Origin: a virus
Reading direction: 5' to 3' (one strand)
Virus record (IMG/VR): IMGVR_UViG_3300017692_000006
Span: 1-27,415 of that record
DNA: 27,415 bases
Part shown: in pieces, positions 20,114-27,415 of the stretch
How the letters are laid out: every line of letters starts with the position of its first letter
How positions within the stretch are numbered: position 1 is the stretch's first letter
Position numbers and translations under genes: made by a program
Notes under the pieces: generated by a model
Seen by the model: only the letters and a program-made list of their open reading frames with translations
Told to the model about the DNA's origin: nothing
Databases searched by the model: none

Positions 20114-20260
20114 TTAATCAATTTCGTAACGAACAGGAAGACGCAAACCTTCTTCCATAATAAACCTTCGTTCTAGTTCCATCCTTTGTTCTTCGGTTAG
20201 CCCAATATCTGCATTTTGATAAAACCAGCGAAGCCATTCGATTTCAGTTGCTCGTTCCAT
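20114..20260 (-). CDS. small helical hypothetical protein (48 aa), leftward
   Basis: ATG 20260 follows GGAGAGAAA. The product MERATEIEWLRWFYQNADIG continues EEQRMELERRFIMEEGLRLP, acidic and helical. It is the first gene of the leftward block, behind a promoter candidate at 20291-20319. Function unknown. Confidence 0.7.
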   Translation of the reverse strand: MERATEIEWLRWFYQNADIGLTEEQRMELERRFIMEEGLRLPVRYEID

Positions 20261-20290
20261 ATTTTTCTCTCCATCAAAACCCAATATACC

Positions 20291-20319
20291 TACTTAACCC
20301 ATCCCATTCGCCTTGTCAA
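20291..20319 (-). promoter_or_regulatory. leftward promoter candidate
   Basis: Read leftward: TTGACA (20319-20314), 17-bp spacer aggcgaatgggatgggt, then TAAGTA; TATATT lies 8 bases further. Perfect -35, weak -10. It is the only visible promoter for the leftward block 20260-18719. Confidence 0.45.
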
Positions 20320-20336
20320 CAGCGAAAGTGAAGAAA

Positions 20337-20546
20337 ATGCCGAAGCGCTATCTGATGGGCAAGAAGCCCATAGCTAAGGTCTATGACGACTTCGATCCTG
20401 AGGGGTTGCCAGATGGTCTTGATTCTCTGAGCCGCATTGTTTTCGAGCTAGAGCCAGCCATCATGCCCACTGGCGTTTTGGATCAGTACGGCGACCCTAT
20501 CCTCTACACTGATGAAATGGACCAAATAGGATTTACGCGATTTTAA
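20337..20546 (+). CDS. hypothetical protein (69 aa)
   Basis: ATG 20337 is chosen; TTG 20313 or GTG 20328 would overlap the leftward -35 box. The ribosome binding site is weak. The protein opens basic (MPKRYLMGKKPIAKVYDDFD) and continues LDSLSRIVFELEPAIMPTGV, GDPILYTDEMDQIGF. It looks like a small conserved phage protein but I cannot name it. It ends 2 bases before promoter P5. Confidence 0.65.
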   Translation: MPKRYLMGKKPIAKVYDDFDPEGLPDGLDSLSRIVFELEPAIMPTGVLDQYGDPILYTDEMDQIGFTRF

Positions 20547-20548
20547 AC

Positions 20549-20577
20549 TTGACATTTAACTGGAAATAGTTTATACT
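20549..20577 (+). promoter_or_regulatory. strong sigma70-type promoter P5
   Basis: TTGACA (20549-20554), 17-bp spacer tttaactggaaatagtt with GAAAT at positions 9-13, TATACT (20572-20577). It drives the endonuclease and probably portal and tailspike genes. Confidence 0.82.
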
Positions 20578-20601
20578 ACTCGCTTTATGAGAGAGGCGAG
20601 C

Positions 20602-21297
20602 ATGGGCTGTGTTTACGAGATTACATTTCCCGATGACAGTCGTTATGTGGGGATGACTAAAAATCCGTTGGCATGGCGACTAGCACAACATCGCTATGAT
20701 TCAAAAGCCCTAAAACACGCTTCTAGCAGCAAAGTTTCTGAATTTGGCCTAACCCCAGAGATGGTTACGGTTCATATAGAGACCGACGATGAAGAGATTC
20801 GGGCGCTGTTAGAGGAAGAGCTTATTGCTCGACGAAGAACAGCTGATCTTGTTGTTCTAAATAATGCCAATGGCGGGTTTACCGCTAAGGGGTTCAGGCA
20901 CAGCCAAAAATCTAAGCAAGGCATGTCACTAGCTAAAAAGGGCATGTATGCCGGCGAGAAAAACCGCTTATCGAAGCTGACAGACGCGCAAGTGAAATCT
21001 ATTTTTATAGAGCTTCATGCCGGCGCGCTAAAAGCCGACATTCAAAAGAAGTATGGCGTTTCTAGTGGCTATATAACTGACCTTTGCACAGGGCATAAGT
21101 GGAAGCATATTGAGAGGCCAGAGGGCTTTGATCGCAAAGGTAAAGATCGACTTGTGACTGATGAACAAGTTAAAGATATTCGTAAGCGTGTCCTTAACGG
21201 CGAAAAACAAAACGCTTTAGGCAATGAATATGGCATATCAAAAGCTACAGTAAGTGCCATTGTGCATAGGCGTCTCTATAAGAATTTGAAAGATTAA
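20602..21297 (+). CDS. free-standing GIY-YIG homing-type endonuclease
   Basis: The N-terminal 95 residues are a GIY-YIG nuclease: VYEITFPDDSRYVGMTKNP (the GIY and YIG equivalents), WRLAQH with the conserved Arg, LLEEELI with the metal-binding Glu, and LNNANGG. The C-terminal half has two DNA-binding repeats: EKNRLSKLTDAQVKSI...YGVSSGYITDL and RLVTDEQVKDIRKRV...YGISKATVSAI. This modular layout is typical of phage homing endonucleases. ATG 20602 is chosen (AGAGAGG upstream); ATG 20587 would almost coincide with the transcription start. It sits one base before portal and may have inserted itself, with the small gene, between terL and portal. Confidence 0.88.
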   Translation: MGCVYEITFPDDSRYVGMTKNPLAWRLAQHRYDSKALKHASSSKVSEFGLTPEMVTVHIETDDEEIRALLEEELIARRRTADLVVLNNANGGFTAKGFRHSQKSKQGMSLAKKGMYAGEKNRLSKLTDAQVKSIFIELHAGALKADIQKKYGVSSGYITDLCTGHKWKHIERPEGFDRKGKDRLVTDEQVKDIRKRVLNGEKQNALGNEYGISKATVSAIVHRRLYKNLKD

Positions 21298-21298
21298 A

Positions 21299-22636
21299 AT
21301 GGCTATAAACCCTTTCTCTTGGTTCGGCCTAAGCGGTGCTGAGCGTAAAGCCGTTGCTCCGACAAAAGAGATGGGGCGAGCTAACATTCAAACTTATGGT
21401 GGATTTCTTGTAAGCCCCGAAAAAAATCCAAAACTTCATGGTCAAGAGAAGTTCAAGTCTTACAGTGAATACGCGAGCAACATCGCTATCGTTGGGGCCA
21501 GCATTCGTTTTTACACGGGTTTATTGACTAAGCCGAAATGGAAAGTCGATCCTGTCGATGATACTCCTGCCGCTCAGGAGTATGCAGACTTTGTGTATCG
21601 CACAATGGAAAGCCTGGACACCTCTTGGGAAAGGGTGATTCGCAGAGCTTCCGGTTTTAAGTTCAGCGGTGTGTCTCTTTCCGAATGGACCGCTCAAAAA
21701 GAATCTGATGGGTTGGTTACGTTCCGAACCATCGAGACGCGCGCTCCTGGCTCTATCACTCAATGGGATATTGACGATAGAGGCGACGTTCAAGGTTTTG
21801 TTCAGCGAGATCCGAACACCTCAGAAGAGTTCTACTTGCCTCGCGCCAAAGTCATTCTTCTGACGGATGATCTTCTGACTGATTCGCCTGAGGGTCTTGG
21901 CCTCATGCGCCACGTCGTTGAGTCTGCTGAGCGTCTGAAGACTTTTCAGCAACTTGAACAGCGTGGATATGAGCGCGACCTTCGAGGAACGCCGATTGGG
22001 CGTGCTCCTTATGGTGCATTGGCTGATTGGGCTGGTGATGATCCCGATCGTCAGGCTTTAGCTCAAAGCCATCTTGGAAATATTGAGAATTTCGTTAGGT
22101 TGCAACTAAAAGGTAGCGACACAGGCGCAGTCTTCGATAGCGCTACTTTTACTTCGCAGTCTGAGACGGGTCAATCAGTTTCTTCTGTCCCTCAGTGGGG
22201 CGTTGAGCTTCTTCAAGGCGGCGCTACTGGTCTTTCCGACATGGCAAAAGCCATTGAACGACTTAACATGGAAATCGCTCGCGTCTTCAATACAGAAGGC
22301 TTGATCTTGGGGCAGTCCGCTTCTTCTCAGGCGCTTTCGAAAGATAAGACGGACAATCTTCATTCTAGTGTTGCAAGCACACTATCTGACATGCGAAGCG
22401 CATTCGATAAAGACTACATCGGACCTTTGTGGGAGTTGAACGGCTTCCCGGATGACATGAAGCCTTCGTTTAGCGTTGAAGATGTTGCGAAGACGACTGC
22501 GCAAGAAGTCAGTACCACCCTCGCCGAACTTGCTCGCGCCGGCCTTCAGCCTGACGACGAAGCCATTGATTACGTTCGGGGCATGATGGGCGTTCCCGCC
22601 GCTCCCGAAACAACCGAAATCGATACCATCATTTAA
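21299..22636 (+). CDS. portal protein
   Basis: It forms the dodecameric capsid vertex through which DNA is packaged. The 445 residues follow the DUF935/SPP1-like portal pattern: SNIAIVGASIRFYTGLLTKP, then W-K-V-D-P, WERVIRRASGFKFSGVSLSE and FRTIETRAPGSITQWDID, with DIDDRGDVQGFVQ. LLTDDLLTDSPEGLGLMRHV precedes the long stem helix, and LERLNMEIARVFN-type helices (ERLNMEIARVFNTEGLILG) follow. Acid-rich C-terminus. It starts directly after the endonuclease stop with a poor ribosome binding site, so it is presumably coupled to it. Confidence 0.88.
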   Translation: MAINPFSWFGLSGAERKAVAPTKEMGRANIQTYGGFLVSPEKNPKLHGQEKFKSYSEYASNIAIVGASIRFYTGLLTKPKWKVDPVDDTPAAQEYADFVYRTMESLDTSWERVIRRASGFKFSGVSLSEWTAQKESDGLVTFRTIETRAPGSITQWDIDDRGDVQGFVQRDPNTSEEFYLPRAKVILLTDDLLTDSPEGLGLMRHVVESAERLKTFQQLEQRGYERDLRGTPIGRAPYGALADWAGDDPDRQALAQSHLGNIENFVRLQLKGSDTGAVFDSATFTSQSETGQSVSSVPQWGVELLQGGATGLSDMAKAIERLNMEIARVFNTEGLILGQSASSQALSKDKTDNLHSSVASTLSDMRSAFDKDYIGPLWELNGFPDDMKPSFSVEDVAKTTAQEVSTTLAELARAGLQPDDEAIDYVRGMMGVPAAPETTEIDTII

Positions 22637-22646
22637 GGAACCATCC

Positions 22647-25600
22647 ATGCCGTCTTCTGATAAGTTCGAGCGCTTGGCGACAAACAATCATAGGTATGCC
22701 TATGTGAGCGCCTTTTCCATGTCGTCCAAGACCGTTTCGGGCAAGTCAGGCCCGAACGCCAAGGTTCCTATCTACCTGAGCGGCAGTCTTGTGACGACTG
22801 TCACGGCAAACGCATCGGGTCAGTGGAATTACGTGTTCGACACGGCTCCGACCGTTGGTCAGGTGATTACCGTTGGCGGTGCGATTCAGTCGGCTCCGTT
22901 CGTTGTGACCGATAGCAATCTGCCTGTCAATCCTAGCCCGCTGATCTCGACACAGGCCGCGCTTGTGTCGGCTCTTGCGACTGCGACGGGCGGTCAGGTG
23001 CTTCGCCTTGCCTCTAGCGGTTCGCCTTATTCGATTGCTGTCGAAAACCTTGCGCCCACGAGCGAACTCAAGATCGTTTCTGACGATCCTTTGGTCCCTG
23101 CAACGATCGATATTGTTGCCAAGGCTGGCTCTGGTGGCGGCATTCTTTCGGGCTGGAAGAACGTCACGTTCGAAAATATCAAGTTCGACCGTACCGCGCT
23201 GAACTACACGGCACGCCAGCAGTTCGTGCCGAATATCCATCTGAATGCTCCTGATACCGTCAAGGTCATCAATTGTATCTTCAAGGGACGTGCAACGGCA
23301 CGTTGGCCCGGCGATACGAACCCAGACAGCATCACCAAGGGCGACATGGGCATTCGCTTCGTCAGCCCGAAGAATTGCGTCGTTTCCGGTAACTCGACGG
23401 ATGGCTATGGCTTCTGGCTTCAGGCCACTGGCGACGGTCAGGACAACAACACCTACTCGAACAACAACATTCGCCGCTCGCAGTTCGATGGAATGCAGTT
23501 CATCGGTGGCGGTAACGGCCTGACGATCACGGGCAACGATATCTCCGATCTTCTCGGTTCGATCAACAACGATTCGACCGATAGCGGCAATCATGACGAC
23601 CTGATTCAGATCGCCACGAGCGGTTCGGCCACAGGCTGGGATAATATCTCCGTTCTCCGCAACTTCCTTGATGGTGGCGGCAAGGATACGCCTCAGGGCA
23701 TCTTTGTCAAGGACGAAGACCTCAAGGGCATCCGCAGCCTCACAATCTCTGACAACGCGATTCGCAATAGTCAGGCGAACGGCATCGGTGTTAACGCCAA
23801 TAGCGGCCCTGGCATCTCTGCGACGATCGCGAACAACCTCGTTCTTTGGTCCGCTGTCCCGCACGATCCGGTCGATGCTCAGATCACGCAGACGAAGCCT
23901 TTTATCAACCTGACGAACGGCGTTACGGGTACGGCTTCGAACAACCTGTCTAGCGGCTATGCCTTTACAGGCTCGACAGTTACGCAGACGGCCAATGTCA
24001 CGATCAATTACACCGATACGGCCAACGTTCTCTATGCGGAAAACATCCTTCCCGGCTCGCTCGCAACTGGCGTGGATAAGTATCGTGTCCGCGAGGCTAT
24101 GCTTCCTGTCGATTACGTCGCTGGTCCTAGCATCATTAAGCGTTCGCTTTCGCTTCAGGCCAATCGCTTCTTTGGCCTCTCCGCTGGTCAGAGCAATCAG
24201 GAATATTTCTATACCAATAGCCGTATGGAATTCCAGTCGGCGCTTAACGACAATTCGCCGGCTGCCGTTTCCTATACGTTCGGTAATGGTGCGACCGAAG
24301 GTTCTGCCCTTCTCGATGTCAACAAGCCAGCTTACGATTCTGCACGCCCAGAAAGAGTTACATACTATTGGTGGAATGAAGGACCTGGAACTCCCGGTCC
24401 TCGCTATGACAAGTGGTCCGCTGCCGTCGATGCGGCTGTGGCTGCCGGTCGTCGTGTAGACTTCACGATCTGGAACCAGGGCGAAGGCGACGCCTTCTTC
24501 ATTGGCGCTAGCGATGCACAGGCGACACGCTACTTCAACGCTCGCGCGCTTTTGTTCGCGACCATGCGCGCCAAGGTTCCGGGGCTGAGGATCTTCCTCG
24601 CGCCTATGAACCGCCGCGACGTGGATTACTCCGCGCTAACGGCCAACTACATCGGGGGTATCGAGAAGATCCGTGATTTCGATCCGGTCTATGCGGCTGC
24701 GAATCCTAGCTTCTGCACGATTCTACCGGAAATGTACGATCAGCCGGGCGATGGTGGAGCGCACTCTGTTGATGCCGGTTATGATACGCTGGCGATTCGT
24801 TTTGCTCGCAAGATCGCGAAGACCTATGGCTATACCGTTTCTGGCGGTGTCGATGGCCCGCGTCTTATTGCGGCGGCGCGTAACGGTACGACGGTCGTCT
24901 TCGAGTTCGCTCATGATGGCGGCACGGCGCTTACTCCTGCAAGCGCGAATGAAGGCCTTCGCTATGCGGCCAACGGTACGGCAATTGCTCTGTCGAATAT
25001 CTCTGTGACGGATGCAACTCATGTGACGGCAACGCTTGCCAGCACGCCCGCGAATGGCGCAACGGAAGTCGCTGAGTTCGGTTATGGTACGCTTGGTACG
25101 ATCGTTTGGCAGAACATGATCCGCGACAACCAGACGGTTCCCCTGCCCGTGCGCCACGGCAAGGTTACGCCGACTGTCAATGCAGCGGCTGACACGACGC
25201 CTCCGGTCATCACGAGCCCGGCAACAGGCACGACGGCGAACAACACGGCCTATACCACGACGCTTGTCGCTAACGAGCCCGTTACCTTCTCCAAGCGTAC
25301 CGGAGATCAAACGGCCAACTTCACTCTGACGCAGGCAACCGTTCCTTCCACGACGGCAACCCTGACCTTCCCTGCAACCACGACGGCCGGCACGAACATC
25401 GCAAACCTTCGGGCTACCGATGCCGCTACAACGCCGAATGTCACTGACTTCACGCATACTCTGACCGTCAACGCGGCAACGGCCAACATCTCTTCCGTTT
25501 GGTCTAACCCGCTCTTCAACCGCAAGGCCTCGGTCAATAACGGCCAGACGCTTCAAAACCAGATTGCGGCACCGGCTGATAGTTCTACGCAGACCGCTTA

Positions 25601-26219
25601 TGATGCGTTCCTTGGCTCGTCTACCTCTACGGGTACGGATGATCCGACCTTTGTTGCAGCCTCTGGCGGCGTTCCCGCCTATTTCCGCAATGATGGTGGC
25701 GATAGCATTCAGACCGTTTCAACCGACTTCCTCAAGACGCTGAGCCTAAACAAGTCGTGGTCTTATGCCATGCTGATCAAGGCACCTAGCGTTTGGACGG
25801 CAGGCACAGTTCCGGTTTTGTTCGGTGCGGGCGCGAACGTTGCTTCTAATCCCGGCATTCAGGCTCGCTACGTCGTCAACAACAATCAGATCCGTATTGC
25901 AACGGCAGACGGCTCAACTGGTCCTTCCGTCAATTTGACGGCTACTCTGCCGACTTCCGGCTACATCATGGTCGCTATGACTTATGATGCCTCTACGAAG
26001 ACGTTGACCTTCTATATCAACTCGACAACGTCTCTAACGGTTCCGGCGACGACCAGCCTTAACGGTGGAACCGCAACTTCTAACTTCCTGACTGGTTCCG
26101 CTCTTTCGGATGGTGCTGGCTGGATCGAAGATGTGATGTCTACCGGCATTAAGACCTCGACTGATGTCGGCGCTCTGCGAGATTACTGGCAGACTCAGTA
26201 TGGCATCACAATCTTCTAA
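22647..26219 (+). CDS. tailspike/adhesin: Ig-like, beta-helix, SGNH esterase and lectin-like modules (1190 aa)
   Basis: A modular receptor-binding protein or depolymerase. Residues about 25-90 form an Ig-like repeat (TVTANASGQWNYVF). About 100-450 form a right-handed beta-helix rich in N-x-I/V rungs (GNDISDLL, ISDNAIRNSQANGIGV). About 505-730 are an SGNH-type carbohydrate esterase: SAGQSNQ with Ser516, IWNQGEGDA (608-616) and GAHSVDAGY with His706. Then come an Ig-like segment (TTPPVITSPATGTTANN) and, from about 970, a concanavalin/LamG-like domain (FYINSTTSLTVPATTSLNGG). The esterase could deacetylate host polysaccharide. AAGGAACC supports the ATG. Its place next to portal is unusual. Confidence 0.82.
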   Translation: MPSSDKFERLATNNHRYAYVSAFSMSSKTVSGKSGPNAKVPIYLSGSLVTTVTANASGQWNYVFDTAPTVGQVITVGGAIQSAPFVVTDSNLPVNPSPLISTQAALVSALATATGGQVLRLASSGSPYSIAVENLAPTSELKIVSDDPLVPATIDIVAKAGSGGGILSGWKNVTFENIKFDRTALNYTARQQFVPNIHLNAPDTVKVINCIFKGRATARWPGDTNPDSITKGDMGIRFVSPKNCVVSGNSTDGYGFWLQATGDGQDNNTYSNNNIRRSQFDGMQFIGGGNGLTITGNDISDLLGSINNDSTDSGNHDDLIQIATSGSATGWDNISVLRNFLDGGGKDTPQGIFVKDEDLKGIRSLTISDNAIRNSQANGIGVNANSGPGISATIANNLVLWSAVPHDPVDAQITQTKPFINLTNGVTGTASNNLSSGYAFTGSTVTQTANVTINYTDTANVLYAENILPGSLATGVDKYRVREAMLPVDYVAGPSIIKRSLSLQANRFFGLSAGQSNQEYFYTNSRMEFQSALNDNSPAAVSYTFGNGATEGSALLDVNKPAYDSARPERVTYYWWNEGPGTPGPRYDKWSAAVDAAVAAGRRVDFTIWNQGEGDAFFIGASDAQATRYFNARALLFATMRAKVPGLRIFLAPMNRRDVDYSALTANYIGGIEKIRDFDPVYAAANPSFCTILPEMYDQPGDGGAHSVDAGYDTLAIRFARKIAKTYGYTVSGGVDGPRLIAAARNGTTVVFEFAHDGGTALTPASANEGLRYAANGTAIALSNISVTDATHVTATLASTPANGATEVAEFGYGTLGTIVWQNMIRDNQTVPLPVRHGKVTPTVNAAADTTPPVITSPATGTTANNTAYTTTLVANEPVTFSKRTGDQTANFTLTQATVPSTTATLTFPATTTAGTNIANLRATDAATTPNVTDFTHTLTVNAATANISSVWSNPLFNRKASVNNGQTLQNQIAAPADSSTQTAYDAFLGSSTSTGTDDPTFVAASGGVPAYFRNDGGDSIQTVSTDFLKTLSLNKSWSYAMLIKAPSVWTAGTVPVLFGAGANVASNPGIQARYVVNNNQIRIATADGSTGPSVNLTATLPTSGYIMVAMTYDASTKTLTFYINSTTSLTVPATTSLNGGTATSNFLTGSALSDGAGWIEDVMSTGIKTSTDVGALRDYWQTQYGITIF

Positions 26220-26226
26220 GACTAAA

Positions 26227-26257
26227 CCCCGACACAAGCCTAACTAAAACTTCGGGG
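26227..26257 (+). promoter_or_regulatory. hairpin masking ribosome binding site
   Basis: CCCCGA (26227-26232) can pair with TCGGGG (26252-26257), whose GGGG is the ribosome binding region of the next gene. There is no T-run, so it looks like a translational control element rather than a terminator. Confidence 0.4.
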
Positions 26258-26262
26258 ATAAA

Positions 26263-26595
26263 ATGCCTTCTTGGGAAAAATTGAGGTATGAACGTCTGGA
26301 GGGCGGCACTTCGCTGCCCTCTAATCCTACAGTCACAGATCAACAGCTTGCAATGTCAGATAAGACCGCAAGCACTGCTTGGATGCCGCTTCTTAGCGTA
26401 GATATGAATCGGCACGGCTTCCTTGTTCAGAATGCCTCTCAGAACGAGATTCGTATTCGAGCCGCTGGCGAGACCTCAGCCGGCACACGGCTTCCGGGCT
26501 ACGGCGATAACTTTACTCCAGACTTCAAGCCTGAGCGCGCATATGAAATCCAAGCGGCTCAAAATAATTCGGCTTATCTATTGGCGGTTTGGTAA
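26263..26595 (+). CDS. hypothetical virion-associated protein (110 aa)
   Basis: The ATG follows GGGGATAAA. The protein has a soluble beta-rich look: LSVDMNRHGFLVQNASQNEI, RIRAAGETSAGTRLPGYGDN, ending AYEIQAAQNNSAYLLAVW. Phages often encode such small proteins next to tail fibres, where they decorate the particle. No specific family recognised. The stop overlaps the next gene's start (TAATG). Confidence 0.7.
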   Translation: MPSWEKLRYERLEGGTSLPSNPTVTDQQLAMSDKTASTAWMPLLSVDMNRHGFLVQNASQNEIRIRAAGETSAGTRLPGYGDNFTPDFKPERAYEIQAAQNNSAYLLAVW

Positions 26596-27332
26596 TGCTT
26601 CAGATCACGTCAGGTCAAAAAGCGCTTCTAGACCGTATCAATGCCTTACAGGCACAAATTCAATCTCTGTCTGGCGATCCTCAGGCAATCTCGGCTCTAA
26701 CTACAACACTCACCAATCTTCAATCTCAAGTCAACGGCATTTCTGTTCCAGATATTTCGGGATTGGCAACGAAGACCGCGCTGACAAACGTCGAAAACAA
26801 AATTCCTATCGTTCCGGCAATTCCTGACATTTCAGGCCTCGCTTCTAAGACAGCCCTTAGCACGGTTGAAGGCAAAATCCCTGCCGGTTCTACCGTTGCG
26901 CCTCCGAACACAGACCTTGTTCAACAGGTTGGCACTTCTACCAAGTTTGCTCGTGAGGATCATACGCACAAGGCTCGCATTAAGCGTGCCATGGTTACGA
27001 TCGGTGCAGATGGGACGGCTAAGTGGGATTTCGCTGAACCTTTCACAATGATACCAATTGTGACACACATGGTTCAAGAAACTTCAGGACAGAACCGAGT
27101 TAACGTCATCATTACCAGTATTTCAACGACCTCTGTAACGGTATATGCTGATCGTATGCGAAACCTTCCAGTCATGCAGCAATTGAACAGCGGCCTTATT
27201 GGAACGGTATCGGCCGTTGTTTCTGGCGTTAACGGCCTGATCACTTCTTTGAGCGGATACAATCTACTTGGCGGGCCTGGGTCGGCAAACGGCGTTAAAG
27301 TTCATCTTTACGCGGCAGAGCCAATTGCCTAA
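26595..27332 (+). CDS. tail-fibre-like protein with coiled-coil repeats (245 aa)
   Basis: ATG 26595 overlaps the previous stop; a TTG at 26589 is less likely. The N-terminus is helical (KALLDRINALQAQIQSL). Two near-copies of a 20-residue unit follow (PDISGLATKTALTNVENKIP and PDISGLASKTALSTVEGKIP), as in trimeric fibre shafts. FAREDHTHKA is a signature-like element of many phage tail fibres. The C-terminal beta-rich part (IVTHMVQETSGQNRVNVIIT) may be the tip. Function inferred from this layout. Confidence 0.78.
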   Translation: MLQITSGQKALLDRINALQAQIQSLSGDPQAISALTTTLTNLQSQVNGISVPDISGLATKTALTNVENKIPIVPAIPDISGLASKTALSTVEGKIPAGSTVAPPNTDLVQQVGTSTKFAREDHTHKARIKRAMVTIGADGTAKWDFAEPFTMIPIVTHMVQETSGQNRVNVIITSISTTSVTVYADRMRNLPVMQQLNSGLIGTVSAVVSGVNGLITSLSGYNLLGGPGSANGVKVHLYAAEPIA

Positions 27333-27341
27333 AAATAAAGC

Positions 27342-27370
27342 TTGACTTTCATCTTGAAATAGATTATAAT
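27342..27370 (+). promoter_or_regulatory. sigma70-type promoter P6
   Basis: TTGACT (27342-27347), 17-bp spacer ttcatcttgaaatagat with GAAAT at positions 9-13, TATAAT (27365-27370). Perfect -10. Confidence 0.82.
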
Positions 27371-27390
27371 ACAACAGACTAGAGGTTTAA

Positions 27391-27415
27391 ATGGCATCTG
27401 TAACGATTAACGGCA
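27391..27415 (+). CDS. start of next gene, truncated by window edge
   Basis: ATG 27391 follows AGAGG and promoter P6; only MASVTING can be read. No function can be assigned from eight residues. The promoter implies a highly expressed gene, possibly a virion component. Confidence 0.6.

Noticed and set aside
22746-23864. A 372-codon open frame on the minus strand inside the tailspike gene
   Set aside because: Its composition (Arg/Ala/Val/Asp-rich, no motif) is that of an antisense shadow of a repetitive, codon-biased gene; the plus-strand frame has clear domains.
24723-25556. A 277-codon minus-strand frame in the tailspike gene
   Set aside because: Arg-rich shadow of the plus-strand coding sequence with no start context.
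1-27415. CRISPR array
   Set aside because: No regularly spaced direct repeats of 24-40 bases; the only clustered repeats are short iterons at 11652-11900.

Overview
This window is part of a tailed-bacteriophage genome, or of a prophage carrying one. It holds a replication and nucleotide-metabolism block, a packaging block (terminase small and large subunits), a portal gene and tail-fibre/tailspike genes. About 58 genes are packed with ATGA, TGATG and GTGA start/stop overlaps. The small-protein repertoire and the replication set (a bacterial-type DNA polymerase III alpha chain, ThyX, a B12-dependent class II ribonucleotide reductase) suggest an alphaproteobacterial, probably Rhizobiales, host. 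That host call is an inference from style, not a database result. No integrase or lysogeny repressor is visible.

Layout. 1-12849, rightward: 3' end of a DnaE-like polymerase, small genes, thyX, class II RNR, glutaredoxin, dCTP deaminase, many small unknown genes, an HD-domain hydrolase, a Toprim/SF3 primase-helicase, an iteron-rich inverted-repeat region that looks like a replication origin (about 11650-11900), a PD-(D/E)XK-type nuclease and a NusG/KOW-like protein. 12850-13706, leftward: two small genes. 13740-14182: a strong rightward promoter followed by a roughly 400-nt segment that folds into an elaborate closed RNA, then terS and a terminator. 14653-17351: about a dozen small leftward genes lying between terS and terL. 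17416-18759: terL. 18719-20260: a second leftward block of small genes, one with an apparent -1 frameshift. 20337-27415, rightward: a small gene, a free-standing GIY-YIG homing-type endonuclease, portal, a 1190-aa tailspike with beta-helix and SGNH-esterase modules, two more tail-associated genes, and a final promoter with the first codons of the next gene.

How it works together. RNR with its glutaredoxin, dCTP deaminase and ThyX form a route from ribonucleotides to dTMP that feeds the phage polymerase and primase-helicase. Rightward transcription uses near-consensus sigma70-type promoters, all with exactly 17-bp spacers, and five of six carry (G/C)AAAT or AAAT at a nearly fixed place in the spacer. 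Leftward blocks use a second set of TTGAC(A/G)-N17 promoters without that element.

The most novel items are the structured RNA upstream of terS, the origin-like repeat array, the two promoter classes, the RHV variant of the ThyX signature, two ribosome-modulation-factor-like small proteins, and the frameshifted gene at 19722-19897.
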